A stretch of DNA of 64,000 bases, taken from positions 3,869,247-3,933,246 of the forward strand of contig CP073746.1 of NCBI GenBank assembly GCA_024397995.1, read 5' to 3'. Positions 7,864-18,593 of this stretch are shown piece by piece. Position 1 is the first letter of the stretch. The number at the start of each line of letters is the position of its first letter. Made by a program: the position numbers and the translations under genes. The DNA comes from a bacterium SCSIO 12827 (GTDB lineage Bacteria > Pseudomonadota > Alphaproteobacteria > Rhodospirillales > Casp-alpha2). The notes under the pieces are model-generated. The model was not told where the DNA came from, did not search any database, and was given only the letters and a program-made list of their open reading frames with translations.

Positions 7864-10653
7864 ATGCCTCCCGACGACATCGCGCCCCTATCCGACGACG
7901 ACGATCTGACGCCAGCCGAAAGCGACACCGGCGGCCAGGGCGGACCTGCGTCCGGGGATGTCGCCGTCACCCCGATGATGGCCCAATTCCTGGAGATCAA
8001 GGCGGCCCATCCGGGCGCCTTGCTGTTCTACCGCATGGGCGATTTCTACGAGATGTTCTTCGACGACGCCGTCAAGGCGGCGCAGACCCTGGACATCGCG
8101 CTGACCAAGCGCGGCAAGCATCTGGGCGACGACATCCCCATGTGCGGCGTGCCCGTGCATTCCCACGAAAGCTATCTGACGCGCCTGATCCGGGCCGGCC
8201 ACAAGGTCGCGATCTGCGAGCAGATCGAAGACCCGGCCGAAGCCAAGAAGCGGGGGTCGAAATCCGTCGTCAAACGCGCGGTGCAGCGCATCGTCACTCC
8301 GGGCACGATCACCGAGGACACGCTGCTGGACGCGCGGTCCCACAACTATCTTTGCGCCGTGGCGGCCGCGCAATCGGATCTGGGCTTGGCCTGGATCGAC
8401 ATGTCGACGGGAGATTTCCTGACCCAGCCGGTTTCCGCCGCCACCCTGGGGGCGGCGTTGGCGCGTATCGACGCGGGCGAATTGCTCTGCGCCGACCGGA
8501 TTTTGGAAATGCCCGATCTGTTTGAGACCTTCGCCGATTGGAAAGACCGCCTGACGCCCCTGCCCGCCGCCCGCTTCGACAGCGCCAACGGCGAAAAGCG
8601 TCTGAAGGACCTGTTCCATGTCGGCACGCTGGCGGGCTTCGGCGCGTTCTCCCGGGCGGAACTCGCCGCTGCCGGGGCGCTCGTCGACTATGTGGAACTG
8701 ACCCAGAAGGGCAAGGTGCCGCGCCTGGCCCCGCCGCGCCAATTGTCCGCGGGTGCTGTCATGGGCATCGATGCGGCCACCCGGCGCAATCTGGAACTGA
8801 CCCGCACCATGACCGGCGAACGCCGGGGATCGCTGCTTGACGTCATCGACCGCACCATGACGGGGGCGGGGGCCAGGCTTCTGGCGGCCCGGCTGTCGGC
8901 CCCGCTGACCGACCCGGCCGCCATTGCCGAACGGCTCGACGCCGTCGAATTCTTCTTTGACGACGCGCGGCTTTCCGACGACCTGCGCGCCGCCTTGTCG
9001 CAGGTGCCGGATGTCGCCCGCGCCCTGTCGCGCATTTCGCTGGGCAGGGGCGGGCCGCGGGATCTTGCCGCCGTCCGGGACGGGCTGATCCAGGCCTCGG
9101 CCCTTCGGGGGTTGTTGCAGGGGGCCCGGGGTCTGGTGCCCAAGGCCGTGGCCGAGGCCATGACCGACCTGGGCGAACACGGGCAATTGACCGACCGGCT
9201 GGGCCGGGCGCTTGCCGACGACCTGCCGCTCCTGGCCCGCGACGGCGGCTTCATCCGCCAGGGCTATGCCCCGGCGTTGGACGAACACCGCCAACTGCGC
9301 GACGACAGCCGCAAACTGATCGCGGGCTTGCAGGCCCGCTATGCCGAGGAAACGGGCATTCCGGCGCTCAAGATCAAGCACAACAACGTGCTGGGCTATT
9401 TCATCGAGGTCGCGGCCAAGCAGGCCGACCGCATCAAGACCGGCAAGACGGAGGACGGCGACAGCCCCTTCATCCACCGCCAGAGCATGGCGAATGCGAT
9501 GCGGTTTTCCACGGTCGAACTGGCCGATCTGGAATCGCGCATCGCCAAGGCCGCCGATCGAGCCCTGGCGCTGGAACTGGAACTGTTCACCGATCTGGTC
9601 AACGAGGTCACGGGCCGGGCCCGGGAAATCGCGCTCGCTGCCGACGCCCTGGCACGTCTCGACGTTGCGTCGGCCCTGGGTGCCTTGGCGCTGGAGCGGC
9701 GTTATGTGCGGCCCCTGGTCGACGGCTCGAAAACCTTCCGCATCGAAGGCGGCCGTCATCCGGTGGTCGAGGCGGCGCTGTCGCGTCAGGGTGATGGTGC
9801 TTTCGTCGCCAACGATTGCGACCTGACTCCGGCGGACGAGCAGGGCGGCGGCGGGGACGGCCCCGGCGGGCGGCTCTGGGTTTTGACCGGCCCCAACATG
9901 GCCGGTAAATCGACTTTCCTGCGCCAGAACGCGCTGATCGCCGTGCTGGCGCAGATGGGCGCCTTCGTGCCGGCGGCCTCGGCGCATATCGGCGCGGTCG
10001 ATCAATTGTTCTCCCGCGTCGGTGCCGCCGACGATCTGGCGCGCGGGCGGTCCACCTTCATGGTCGAGATGGTCGAAACGGCGGCGATCCTCAACCAGGC
10101 CGGGCCCAAGGCCCTGGTCATTCTGGACGAAATCGGGCGCGGCACGGCGACCTACGATGGCCTGTCCATCGCCTGGGCGGTGGTCGAACACCTGCACGAC
10201 GTCAACGCCTGCCGGGGTCTGTTCGCGACCCACTATCACGAACTGACGCAACTGTCGGGCCGCCTCGCCGAACTGGCGCCCCATTCCATGCGCGTGAAGG
10301 AATGGCAGGGCGACGTGGTGTTCCTGCACGAGGTCGCCCCCGGCACCGCCGACCGGTCCTACGGTATCCATGTCGGCCAGCTGGCGGGCCTGCCCGCCGC
10401 CGTCACGGCGCGCGCCGAACAGGTTCTGGAAAAGTTGGAGGCCGGCGACGGCTCCCCCCGCGCGGCGGACCTCGCCGACGACCTGCCGCTGTTTTCCGCG
10501 ACGCCGCCGCGTGGGCCGGGCAGCAAGGCGTCGACGCGCGGCCCATCGCCCGTGGACGACGCGGTCAGCACCCTGAATCCGGATGAAATGACGCCTAAAC
10601 AGGCGCTCGACTTCCTGTATAATCTGAAAAATCTGGCGCCCGGCACCGACTGA
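7864..10653 (+). CDS. mutS: DNA mismatch repair ATPase MutS
   Basis: 929-residue MutS, which recognises mismatches and small loops and recruits MutL. Domains in order: a ~38-residue acidic N-terminal extension, the mismatch-binding domain I with the phenylalanine wedge ([15 protein letters not shown], the F-x-E motif), connector, core/lever and clamp ([11 protein letters not shown]), and the C-terminal ABC ATPase. Walker A is GPNMAGKST (residues 676-684); Walker B is [15 protein letters not shown] around 755; the ABC-type H loop is FATHYHELT. Length is slightly above the usual ~850-880 because of the N-terminal extension. Followed by glnD in the same direction, an order common in alphaproteobacteria. 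Confidence 0.98.
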   Translation: MPPDDIAPLSDDDDLTPAESDTGGQGGPASGDVAVTPMMAQFLEIKAAHPGALLFYRMGDFYEMFFDDAVKAAQTLDIALTKRGKHLGDDIPMCGVPVHSHESYLTRLIRAGHKVAICEQIEDPAEAKKRGSKSVVKRAVQRIVTPGTITEDTLLDARSHNYLCAVAAAQSDLGLAWIDMSTGDFLTQPVSAATLGAALARIDAGELLCADRILEMPDLFETFADWKDRLTPLPAARFDSANGEKRLKDLFHVGTLAGFGAFSRAELAAAGALVDYVELTQKGKVPRLAPPRQLSAGAVMGIDAATRRNLELTRTMTGERRGSLLDVIDRTMTGAGARLLAARLSAPLTDPAAIAERLDAVEFFFDDARLSDDLRAALSQVPDVARALSRISLGRGGPRDLAAVRDGLIQASALRGLLQGARGLVPKAVAEAMTDLGEHGQLTDRLGRALADDLPLLARDGGFIRQGYAPALDEHRQLRDDSRKLIAGLQARYAEETGIPALKIKHNNVLGYFIEVAAKQADRIKTGKTEDGDSPFIHRQSMANAMRFSTVELADLESRIAKAADRALALELELFTDLVNEVTGRAREIALAADALARLDVASALGALALERRYVRPLVDGSKTFRIEGGRHPVVEAALSRQGDGAFVANDCDLTPADEQGGGGDGPGGRLWVLTGPNMAGKSTFLRQNALIAVLAQMGAFVPAASAHIGAVDQLFSRVGAADDLARGRSTFMVEMVETAAILNQAGPKALVILDEIGRGTATYDGLSIAWAVVEHLHDVNACRGLFATHYHELTQLSGRLAELAPHSMRVKEWQGDVVFLHEVAPGTADRSYGIHVGQLAGLPAAVTARAEQVLEKLEAGDGSPRAADLADDLPLFSATPPRGPGSKASTRGPSPVDDAVSTLNPDEMTPKQALDFLYNLKNLAPGTD

Positions 10654-10673
10654 CGGCCGCCCGCATCCCTTGC

Positions 10674-10698
10674 AAACACCCCAACGGCGTGGGTGTTT
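10674..10698 (+). terminator. Hairpin after mutS, terminator-like
   Basis: AAACACCC (10674-10681) pairs with GGGTGTTT (10691-10698) around a nine-base loop, 20 bp after the mutS stop and 28 bp before the glnD start. There is no T-run after it on either strand, so it may be a weak terminator or a processing/stability element between the two genes. Confidence 0.4.
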
Positions 10699-10726
10699 CA
10701 CCTTCCTGCGTGCTATGAAGGGCGCC

Positions 10727-13700
10727 ATGAGCCGTACCACGATCAAAGACCCCCGCGCGATCATCGACCGCAAGGCGCTGACCAAGAAGCTGGACGATCT
10801 CGCCGGCTGGTCCGGCTATACGCCCAAGAGTCAGGGCGAGGTGCTGGCCGTCTTCAAGGATGCCCATGCCCAGGGCTGGGAAGAGGTCAAACGCCGTTTC
10901 GAAGCCGGCAAGCTGACCGGCCCGGAAGCGACCCGCGCCCATGCCCATCTGATGGATCAGATTATCCGCACGGTCCACGACTTTGCCGATAAATGGGTCT
11001 ATCCCTCGGCCAATCCGACCACAGGCGAGACGCTGACCATTATCGCCACGGGCGGCTACGGGCGGGGCGAACTGGCGCCGTTTTCCGACATCGATCTGAT
11101 GTTCCTGCTGCCCTACAAGATGACGCCGCGCACGGAACAGATCGTCGAATTCACGCTTTATATGTTGTGGGATCTGGGGCTCAAGGTCGGCCATGCCACG
11201 CGCTCGGTCGACGAGGCCGTGCGCCTGGCCAAGGAAGACCTGACCATCCGCACATCGTTGCTGGAGGCGCGCTGGCTGTGGGGTGACGAAACCCTGTTCG
11301 ACAAATTCCGCCAGGCCTTCTGGGACGAGGTCGCCGAGGGTTCGGGCATGGCCTATGTCGAACAGAAGCTGGCCGAGCGCGACAACCGCCACGACAAGAT
11401 GGGCGACACGCGTTACGTGCTGGAGCCCAACATCAAGGAAGGCAAGGGCGGGCTGCGCGATTTGCAGACCCTGATCTGGATCGCCAAGTACCTGTACCGC
11501 GTCAACAACATGAATGACCTGGTCGGCGAGGGGGTGTTCACCAAGGACGATCTCAAGCTGTTTGAAAAAGCCGAGAACTTCCTGTGGACCGTGCGCTGCC
11601 ATCTGCACTTCCTGGCGGGCCGGCCGGAAGAACGCCTGAGCTTCTCCGTGCAGAAGGAAATCGCTCAGCGCTTGGGCTACCGCGACCACGCCGGAACCAA
11701 CGGCGTCGAGCGCTTCATGAAGCATTACTTCCTGATCGCCAAGGACGTGGGCGACATTACGCGCATCCTCTGCGCGGTTCTGGAACATCAGCACAAGAAG
11801 GCGGCCAAGCGGTTCCGCCTGCCGTTCTTCCGTTTTTCCGAACCGGACGTGCCGGGCTTCAAGATCGACGGCGGCCGCCTGACCGTGGAAAACAAGAAGG
11901 CCTTCGCCGACGACCCGATAAAGTTGGTCGGCCTGTTCCACGCGGCGCAGAAGCACGGCCTGGATGTCCACCCGGAAGCGCTTCGCCTGGTCACCCAGAA
12001 CCTGAAGCTGGTCGACGCCAAGCTGCGCCGTAACAAGGAGGCCAACCGCCTGTTCCTTGAAATGCTGACGGGGAAGGATCCGGTCACCACCCTGATGCGG
12101 TTCAACGAAGCGGGTGTGTTCGGGCGTTTCGTTCCCGACTTCGGGCGGGTCGTGGCGCAGATGCAATACGACATGTATCACGTCTATACGGTCGACGAGC
12201 ACACCATCCGCGCCATCGGCCTTCTGGAAGGGATCGAGACGGGACGCCTGAAGGAAGACCATCCGGTCAGCTGCGAGGTGATCTCGGAAATCCAATCGCG
12301 GGAAGCGCTCTACGTTTCGGTCCTGCTGCACGACATCGCCAAGGGCCGGGGCGGCGACCATTCGGAACTGGGGGCCGAGGTCGCGATGAAGCTCTGCCCC
12401 CGGTTCGGCCTCAACGCCTGGGAGACGGAGACCGTGTCCTGGCTGGTGCGCCACCATCTGCTGATGTCGGCGACCGCGTTCAAGCGCGATCTGGACGACC
12501 CCAAGACGATCCAGGATTTCTGTGACCTGGTGCAGTCGCCGGAACGCCTGCGCTTGCTCTTGTGCCTGACCGTGGTCGACATCCGCGCCGTCGGCCCCAA
12601 CGTTTGGAACAACTGGAAGGCGGGCCTGCTGCGCGAACTGTATTGGCAGGCCAAGGCCGTCCTGACCGGTGACGCGCCGGGCGAACGGCGCAAGACCCGG
12701 GTCGCCCGGGCCAAGGCGGCGCTGGAACAGGCGCTTGCCAAATGGCCTGCGAAGGACCGGGAGGAGCACCTTGCCCGTGGCACGGATACCTATTGGCTGG
12801 CCGCCGACACGGCGACCCAGGTGCGCCATGCCGAATTGGTGCGCAAGGCGGAAAAGGACAAGGCCGACCTGACCATCGCCATGACCGTGGATAAGACCCG
12901 CGCCGCCAACGAGATCATCGTTTATACGGCCGACCATCCGGGCCTGTTCGCCAATATCGCGGGCGCCCTGTCGCTGGCCGGGGTGTCGGTGCTGGACGCC
13001 AAGATCGCGACCCTGACCAACGGCATGGCGCTGGATACCTTTTGGGTTCACGACGCGGCCGGCATGGCGATCGACGAGAAAGGCCAGATGGGCCGCATGA
13101 CCCAGCGCATCGAGGATGCCTTGCGCGGTAAACGCGACCCGGCCCGCGAATTGAAGAAGGAACCGGACGCGGTGTTCCCGGACAAGTCCCGCGCTTTCGC
13201 CATCTCGCCTCGCGTGATCATGGATAACCAAGCGTCCAACACCCATACGGTCATCGAAATCAACGGCCATGATCGGCCGGGCTTTCTTTACGACGTGACC
13301 TCGGTGCTGACCCAGGAAGGCCTGCAGATCGCCTCGGCCCAGATCACCACCTACGGCGAGCGGGTGGTCGACGTGTTCTATGTGAAGGACATCTTCGGTC
13401 TCAAGATCCGTCATGCGGACAAGCTGAAATCGATCGAGACGCGCCTGCTGGAACGCATCGGCGGCAAGAAAGCCGTGAAGGCGGCGGCCAAGGCCGACAA
13501 GGCGAACAAGGCGGAAGCCCCGGCCAAGGGGTCGGCAAAAGCCTCTGCCAAGACGCCGTCCAAGCCCTCCGCCAAATCCGCCGCCAAGGGTGCGAAGGAT
13601 GCCAAGCCCGCCCCGGCGGTCAAGGCCAAGACGGCCGCGAAAGCCCCGGCCAAGACCGCGACGAAGCCTGCCGCCAAAGCCTCCGCCAAGGACAAGCCCG

Positions 13701-13759
13701 CCGCGAAGACGAAGCCCGGCGGCAAGGCGTCCGGTAATTCGGTGGAAGCGGCCGAATAA
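10727..13759 (+). CDS. glnD: Bifunctional PII uridylyltransferase/UR enzyme GlnD with Lys/Ala tail
   Basis: GlnD senses glutamine and uridylylates or deuridylylates PII. Domains in order: nucleotidyltransferase (GGYGRGELAPFSDIDLMFLL, with the G-D-x-D metal residues), GlnE/GlnD helical region, HD domain (LLHDIAKGRGGDHSELG), and two ACT domains (DHPGLFANIAGALSLAG and DRPGFLYDVTSVLTQEG). With the ATG at 10727 it has 1010 residues; an ATG at 10715 is also possible. Typical GlnD is about 890-950 residues. The excess is a roughly 98-residue C-terminal tail from about residue 913 made almost only of Lys, Ala, Pro, Ser and Thr, resembling histone H1-like tails. The tail is in frame with normal codon use. 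Confidence 0.96.
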   Translation: MSRTTIKDPRAIIDRKALTKKLDDLAGWSGYTPKSQGEVLAVFKDAHAQGWEEVKRRFEAGKLTGPEATRAHAHLMDQIIRTVHDFADKWVYPSANPTTGETLTIIATGGYGRGELAPFSDIDLMFLLPYKMTPRTEQIVEFTLYMLWDLGLKVGHATRSVDEAVRLAKEDLTIRTSLLEARWLWGDETLFDKFRQAFWDEVAEGSGMAYVEQKLAERDNRHDKMGDTRYVLEPNIKEGKGGLRDLQTLIWIAKYLYRVNNMNDLVGEGVFTKDDLKLFEKAENFLWTVRCHLHFLAGRPEERLSFSVQKEIAQRLGYRDHAGTNGVERFMKHYFLIAKDVGDITRILCAVLEHQHKKAAKRFRLPFFRFSEPDVPGFKIDGGRLTVENKKAFADDPIKLVGLFHAAQKHGLDVHPEALRLVTQNLKLVDAKLRRNKEANRLFLEMLTGKDPVTTLMRFNEAGVFGRFVPDFGRVVAQMQYDMYHVYTVDEHTIRAIGLLEGIETGRLKEDHPVSCEVISEIQSREALYVSVLLHDIAKGRGGDHSELGAEVAMKLCPRFGLNAWETETVSWLVRHHLLMSATAFKRDLDDPKTIQDFCDLVQSPERLRLLLCLTVVDIRAVGPNVWNNWKAGLLRELYWQAKAVLTGDAPGERRKTRVARAKAALEQALAKWPAKDREEHLARGTDTYWLAADTATQVRHAELVRKAEKDKADLTIAMTVDKTRAANEIIVYTADHPGLFANIAGALSLAGVSVLDAKIATLTNGMALDTFWVHDAAGMAIDEKGQMGRMTQRIEDALRGKRDPARELKKEPDAVFPDKSRAFAISPRVIMDNQASNTHTVIEINGHDRPGFLYDVTSVLTQEGLQIASAQITTYGERVVDVFYVKDIFGLKIRHADKLKSIETRLLERIGGKKAVKAAAKADKANKAEAPAKGSAKASAKTPSKPSAKSAAKGAKDAKPAPAVKAKTAAKAPAKTATKPAAKASAKDKPAAKTKPGGKASGNSVEAAE

Positions 13760-13823
13760 GGGGCGGCCCGCCCGGTTCGCCTAAAGCCTTGTCATCGCCC
13801 CAATCCCGGCGTACCAGCGTGCC

Positions 13824-15404
13824 ATGAACCTGTTGAAGGCCATCACGACCGTCGGCGGCTTCACGATGCTGAGCCGCGTATTCGGCTTCGTCCGCGACAT
13901 GCTGATCGCCAATTTCCTGGGCGCCGGCATGGTCGCCGATGCCTTTGTCGTCGCCTTCCGCCTGCCCAACCTGTTCCGCCGCCTGTTCGCCGAAGGGGCC
14001 TTCGCGGCTGCTTTCGTGCCGCTGTTCGCGCGCGAGCTGGAGGCGGGCGACGGCGCCGGGGCTGAAGCGCGGGCGGCGGCCCGGGCCCGGGCCCGTGCCT
14101 TCGCCGACGAGGCCATGACCCTGCTGGCTCTGGTGCTGGTCGCCTTCGTCGCGGTGATGGAACTGATCATGCCCTGGGCCATGGTCGTGCTCGCGGGCGG
14201 GTTCGACGCCGTGCCCGGCAAGATGGAGATGGCGACGGAACTGTCGCGCATCGCCTTTCCCTATCTGCTGTTCATCTCTCTGGTGTCGCTGCAATCGGGG
14301 GTTCTCAATTCGCTTGGTCAATTCGCCGCCGCGGCGGCAGCACCCGTGCTGTTGAACCTTTGCCTGATCGCGGCTTTGCTGGGCCTGACGGGCCATGTGG
14401 AAACGCCGGGCCATGCGTTGGCCTGGGGCGTGTTCGCGGCCGGGGTGGCGCAATTCGCCTGGCTTGCCTGGTTCTGCCGCCGACAGGGATTTCCGCTCCG
14501 TCTGGTACGGCCCCGCTGGACGGAAAAGGTCGCGTTGCTGATCAAGCGCATCCTGCCCGTGGTATTCGGCGCCTCGCTCTATCAGGTCAACCTGCTGATC
14601 GGCACCATCCTCGCGACCTATGTTTCCGACGGGGCCGTGTCCTACCTTTATTATGCCGACCGGGTGACGCAACTGCCCTTGGGCGTGGTCGGCGTTGCCG
14701 TGGGCACGGCGCTGCTGCCGCTTCTGGCGCGTCAGTTGAAGGCCGGGGACGACGCGGCCGCCCAGAACAGCCAGAACCGGGGCCTGGAATTCGCGCTACT
14801 GCTGACCCTGCCGGCCGCTGCCGCCTGCCTGGTTATTCCCGACGAGATCATCCGCGTGCTGTTCGAACGAGGGGCTTTCGGCGCCGAGGCCACGGCGGCG
14901 ACGGCATCGGCGCTGTTCGCCTATGCCACGGGGCTGCCGGCCTATGTGCTGATCCGCGTGCTGGCCCCGGGGTTCTACGCGCGTGAAGATACGTCGACGC
15001 CTGTGCGCATCGCCATCGCGGCCATGGTCGTCAACATTGTGCTCATGCTGGTGCTGATGAAGCCGATGGGTCATGTCGGCATCGCGCTCGCGGCCTCGGC
15101 CTCGGCCTGGCTCAACACCCTGTTGCTCGCCATCGTGCTGGTGAAGCGGGGGCACTTCGCCCTCGACGCCCGCCTGCGGGGCCGCCTGCCCCGTATCCTG
15201 CTGGCGACGGCGGGCATGGTCGGGGTGCTTGAGATTGCGCGCCAGAATTTGGGCTTCATGATGACCGGCGCCACGGCGCAGCAGATCTTGGGCCTGGTCC
15301 TGCTGGTTGTCCTGGGCCTGATCGCCTTTGCGGTCTTCGCGCTGGCGCTGCGGGCGGCGGGCCTGAAGGATGCCAAGTCCATGTTGCGGGCGAAGGACCT
15401 GTAA
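13824..15404 (+). CDS. murJ: Lipid II flippase MurJ
   Basis: 526-residue polytopic inner-membrane protein of the MurJ/MviN family, which flips lipid II to the periplasm for peptidoglycan synthesis. The N-terminal [20 protein letters not shown] and [21 protein letters not shown] segments are diagnostic. About 14 membrane segments can be read along the sequence. It lies between glnD (64 bp) and trpS (95 bp), all on the plus strand, in the usual alphaproteobacterial order. No ribosome site stands out before the ATG at 13824, but the conserved N-terminus begins there. Confidence 0.97.
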   Translation: MNLLKAITTVGGFTMLSRVFGFVRDMLIANFLGAGMVADAFVVAFRLPNLFRRLFAEGAFAAAFVPLFARELEAGDGAGAEARAAARARARAFADEAMTLLALVLVAFVAVMELIMPWAMVVLAGGFDAVPGKMEMATELSRIAFPYLLFISLVSLQSGVLNSLGQFAAAAAAPVLLNLCLIAALLGLTGHVETPGHALAWGVFAAGVAQFAWLAWFCRRQGFPLRLVRPRWTEKVALLIKRILPVVFGASLYQVNLLIGTILATYVSDGAVSYLYYADRVTQLPLGVVGVAVGTALLPLLARQLKAGDDAAAQNSQNRGLEFALLLTLPAAAACLVIPDEIIRVLFERGAFGAEATAATASALFAYATGLPAYVLIRVLAPGFYAREDTSTPVRIAIAAMVVNIVLMLVLMKPMGHVGIALAASASAWLNTLLLAIVLVKRGHFALDARLRGRLPRILLATAGMVGVLEIARQNLGFMMTGATAQQILGLVLLVVLGLIAFAVFALALRAAGLKDAKSMLRAKDL

Positions 15405-15499
15405 CGCCCCACCTCCCCAAAGCCCAAGGCTTGACCAATTCAGGCCCAACGGCGATAACCGGCGCGCGTTTTCGACCATTCATTTCAAGGACCAGCCAC

Positions 15500-16501
15500 A
15501 TGCGGCGCATCTTTTCCGGCGTTCAGCCGACAGGGAACCTTCACCTGGGCAACTACCTGGGCGCCATCCGCAACTGGGTGCATTTGCAGCAGGATTACGA
15601 GGACTGTCTGTTCTGCGTCGTCGACCTGCACGCCATCACCGTGTGGCAGGACCCGGCGCAGCTGCGCAGCAGCACCCGCGAGGTCGCCGCCGCCATGATC
15701 GCCGCCGGCATCGACGCCGAGAAATCCGTGATCTTCAACCAGTCCCAGGTGCCCGCCCATGCGGAACTGGCCTGGGTCTTCAATTGCGTGGCGCGCATGG
15801 GCTGGCTCAACCGCATGACCCAGTTCAAGGAAAAGGCCGGCAAGAACAAGGAAAATGCCTCCGTCGGGCTGTTCGCCTACCCCAACCTGATGGCCGCGGA
15901 CATCCTGGCCTACAAGGGAACGCACGTGCCCGTCGGCGACGACCAGAAACAGCATCTGGAATTGGCCCGCGACATCGCCCAGAAATTCAACAACGATTTC
16001 GGCGTGGATTTCTTCCCCGTGGTCGAACCCCTGATCTTCGGCGAGGCGACGCGGGTCATGTCGCTGCGCGACGGGTCCAAGAAGATGAGCAAGTCCGACC
16101 CCTCGGATCAGTCGCGCATCACCCTGACCGACGACGCCGACGCCATCGCCAAAAAGGTGCGCAAGGCCAAGACCGACCCGGATGCCCTGCCGACGTCAAA
16201 GGACGGGTTCGACGGCCGGCCCGAGGCCGCCAACCTGATGGGCATCTACGCCGCCCTGTCCGGTCAGGACCTGGCCCAGGTCATCCAGGACCACGGCGGC
16301 CACCAGTTTTCCCAGTTCAAGCAGGATCTGGCCGACCTGATGGTCGATAAGCTGCAACCCATCACGGCGGAGATGCGCCGATTGGCCGATGATCCCGGCT
16401 ATATCGATGGCGTGCTGAAGCAGGGCGCCGAAAAGGCGCGGGCCCTGTCCGAGCCGGTCATGGCCGAAGTCCACGACATCGTCGGCTTCCTGCGCCCGTG
16501 A
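15500..16501 (+). CDS. trpS: Tryptophanyl-tRNA synthetase
   Basis: 333-residue class I aminoacyl-tRNA synthetase charging tRNA-Trp. The HIGH-type motif is in TGNLHLGNY near the N-terminus and the KMSKS loop is seen as [10 protein letters not shown] around residue 195-203. Length is that of bacterial TrpRS. The ATG at 15500 is chosen because the conserved [12 protein letters not shown] begins there and CAAGGA lies nine bases upstream. The coding sequence stays in frame throughout. Confidence 0.98.
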   Translation: MRRIFSGVQPTGNLHLGNYLGAIRNWVHLQQDYEDCLFCVVDLHAITVWQDPAQLRSSTREVAAAMIAAGIDAEKSVIFNQSQVPAHAELAWVFNCVARMGWLNRMTQFKEKAGKNKENASVGLFAYPNLMAADILAYKGTHVPVGDDQKQHLELARDIAQKFNNDFGVDFFPVVEPLIFGEATRVMSLRDGSKKMSKSDPSDQSRITLTDDADAIAKKVRKAKTDPDALPTSKDGFDGRPEAANLMGIYAALSGQDLAQVIQDHGGHQFSQFKQDLADLMVDKLQPITAEMRRLADDPGYIDGVLKQGAEKARALSEPVMAEVHDIVGFLRP

Positions 16502-16642
16502 GCAATAATCCCTGATATACTTGACCCCGTTTGTCGGACTTGATTGCGGACGGCATCGGTCCCATGTTAGGGCCAAGCACCGCCGGAACATGTCCGGCAA
16601 CGAATGACGGCCGAACGGCCGATAACGCGGAGACCAAGACCC

Positions 16643-17194
16643 ATGTTCATCCAAACGGAAACCACCCCGAATCCGGCGACCCTGAAGTTCCTGCCCGGCT
16701 GCACGGTGATGGCGGAAGGCACCGCCAACTTCGCCGAGGCGGCCTCCGTCGGGCGCTCGCCGCTGGCCCAGACGCTGTTCGCGGTCGAGGGCGTGACCGG
16801 CGTGTTCTTCGGCCATGACTTCATCACCGTGACCAAGGCCGAAGACAAGGAATGGGATACCCTGAAGCCGCGCATCCTGGGCGGTATCATGGAACATTTC
16901 ACCAAAGGCCTGCCGGTGATTACCGAGGGCGCGGAAGACGCGGCCGAATCGACCGCCGATGACACGGAAATCGTGACCCAGATCAAGGAGTTGCTGGAAA
17001 CCCGGGTGCGCCCTGCGGTGGCCCAGGACGGCGGCGACATCATCTACCACGGGTTCGAGGACGGCATCGTCTACCTGCAGATGCAGGGGGCCTGCTCGGG
17101 CTGTCCGTCGTCGACGGCGACCCTGAAGCACGGCATCGAAAACATGCTGCGCTACTACGTGCCCGAGGTGAAGGAAGTCCAGGCCGTCATGTAA
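16643..17194 (+). CDS. NifU-like Fe-S scaffold protein (Nfu)
   Basis: 183-residue Nfu-type protein that carries and hands on [4Fe-4S] clusters. It has the N-terminal Nfu_N domain (FIQTETTPNPATLKFLPG) and the C-terminal NifU domain with the cluster-binding C151-x2-C154 pair in GACSGCPSST. The ATG at 16643 is chosen because the conserved N-terminus starts there, with GGAG ten bases upstream. Located directly after trpS. Fe-S maturation is consistent with the several cluster enzymes in the window (MiaB, the CCG protein). Confidence 0.95.
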   Translation: MFIQTETTPNPATLKFLPGCTVMAEGTANFAEAASVGRSPLAQTLFAVEGVTGVFFGHDFITVTKAEDKEWDTLKPRILGGIMEHFTKGLPVITEGAEDAAESTADDTEIVTQIKELLETRVRPAVAQDGGDIIYHGFEDGIVYLQMQGACSGCPSSTATLKHGIENMLRYYVPEVKEVQAVM

Positions 17195-17518
17195 GACCGG
17201 CCTTTCGGGGGCGCCGTAACGGGGCCCCCGATCGGTGGATAAAAATTCCTTGCCGCGACTTATGACTTTGGTGATATAAGGCGCGCCGTTAACTATAATA
17301 CGAGGAAGCGGTGTACAGCCCATCCCGGAGCAAACCGGCGCACTGACGACCGGACCGGGCTTTGTCGAATCCTTGAGGGAGAATTTGACAATCGGACCAG
17401 GGGCGGCCTTCGCAATCAGGTCTCCTTCTCTACCTTCAGAAACGTTCTTCCATCCAAGCACCCTGGGCATTGCTGTGAAATAGGTGCGGAAGACGGCCTT
17501 GGCCGATTCGAAGATCAC
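17195..17518 (+). other. 324-bp non-coding gap with promoter elements; possible ncRNA or leader
   Basis: No credible protein gene. Just after nfu, GGGGGC and GCCCCC can form a 6-bp stem without a T-run. At 17250-17280 there are TTGCCG and TATAAG about 19 bp apart, and a perfect TATAAT sits at 17294-17299. Beyond it are about 220 bases with several short complementary segments, such as GAGGGAGA pairing with TCTCCTTC and GCACC with GGTGC. This could be a long 5' leader of the next gene or a separate small RNA. I cannot match it to a known RNA family with confidence. Confidence 0.35.
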
Positions 17519-18562
17519 ATGAACACGTTTTTTGAACGCACGGTGATGACGGTTGTGCTTACGACCGCGGTCACCGCCGGCTACCTTGCCATTGAACGGG
17601 CCCCCCAGGCGTCCGTCCCGCCGACGACGGCGGCCGCCGTCGCTGCCGGTCAGGCGAATGCCCACGCGCGTGCCGACGGATCGGAGCAGGATACCGGCGC
17701 CGATCTTCAGATGATGGCGACGGGGGCGGGCGGCAATCTCGTGATTCCGCCCCGTCGGCCCGAATTCAAGCGCCAGCCTAAGGATTCGGTGACGGCGCTG
17801 CATGACTGGTTCGCCGAACTGAACTACGACCTCGAACATATTCAAAACGGCAATGCCCATGTCCCGCCGGCTTTCCTGGCGTCGCTGCCGCCGGACCTTG
17901 GCAACGTGCCGGAAACGGCCATGCGCAAGCGTCTGTTCTTTCAGGCCGTGTTGCCGCTGATCCTGCGCGCCAACCAGGAAATCCTGACCGACCGCAAGCG
18001 CCTGTGGCAGTTGCACGCCGACCAGCGCCTGGGCCGCCATATCGCCCCGTCCGACCGTTTGTGGCTGAAGGCGATGGCCGAACGCTATAAGGTGCCGGCG
18101 GACAATCTGTCTCTCTTGATCCGTCGCATCGACGTGATCCCGCCGTCCATGGCGCTTGCCCAGGCGGCCGAGGAAAGCGGCTGGGGCACTTCGCGCTTCG
18201 CCCGTCAGGGCAACGCCATCTTCGGCCAATGGACGACGGCCGACGGTCCCGGTCTGGTGCCGCTTGAGCGTGACGGCGACAAGGACCACAAGGTGCGGGC
18301 GTTCAACAAGCTGATCGATTCCGTGCGCGCTTACATGCTCAATCTGAATACCCACCGGGCCTACCGCGAATTGCGCCGTGCGCGCGCCGCGCTGCGCCGC
18401 TCCGGTGAGCCGCTCAACGGTCACACGTTGGCACGTTTCCTGTTCCGTTATTCGGAGCGCGGCGACGACTATGTGAGCGCCATCCGCGCGATGATCGACA
18501 GCAACGGTCTTGATCGTCTGGACGATGCGCGCCTGCTGAAGGTCCAGCGCCCGGAAGCCTGA
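17519..18562 (+). CDS. Bax-like glucosaminidase-domain protein
   Basis: 347-residue secreted or membrane-anchored protein. An N-terminal hydrophobic stretch (about residues 9-24) looks like a signal anchor, followed by an Ala/Thr-rich low-complexity linker to about residue 75. The C-terminal half is a glucosaminidase domain of the Bax type, with AQAAEESGWGTSRFARQGNAIFGQW, in which the Glu of EESGWG is the presumed catalytic acid. Family members cleave peptidoglycan between N-acetylglucosamine and N-acetylmuramic acid. It is convergent with the polysaccharide deacetylase gene 31 bp away. The cellular role here (cell separation, wall remodelling) is inferred. Confidence 0.87.
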   Translation: MNTFFERTVMTVVLTTAVTAGYLAIERAPQASVPPTTAAAVAAGQANAHARADGSEQDTGADLQMMATGAGGNLVIPPRRPEFKRQPKDSVTALHDWFAELNYDLEHIQNGNAHVPPAFLASLPPDLGNVPETAMRKRLFFQAVLPLILRANQEILTDRKRLWQLHADQRLGRHIAPSDRLWLKAMAERYKVPADNLSLLIRRIDVIPPSMALAQAAEESGWGTSRFARQGNAIFGQWTTADGPGLVPLERDGDKDHKVRAFNKLIDSVRAYMLNLNTHRAYRELRRARAALRRSGEPLNGHTLARFLFRYSERGDDYVSAIRAMIDSNGLDRLDDARLLKVQRPEA

Positions 18563-18593
18563 GCCCCCGGTTCTCCCCTTCCTCGGATGTCGC

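Noticed and set aside
7888..10785. Very long open frame on the strand opposite mutS
   Set aside because: It mirrors the high-GC third codon position of mutS, has a biased composition rich in Arg, Gly and Gln, and resembles no protein; the same applies to long antisense frames opposite infB, glnD and the SulP gene.
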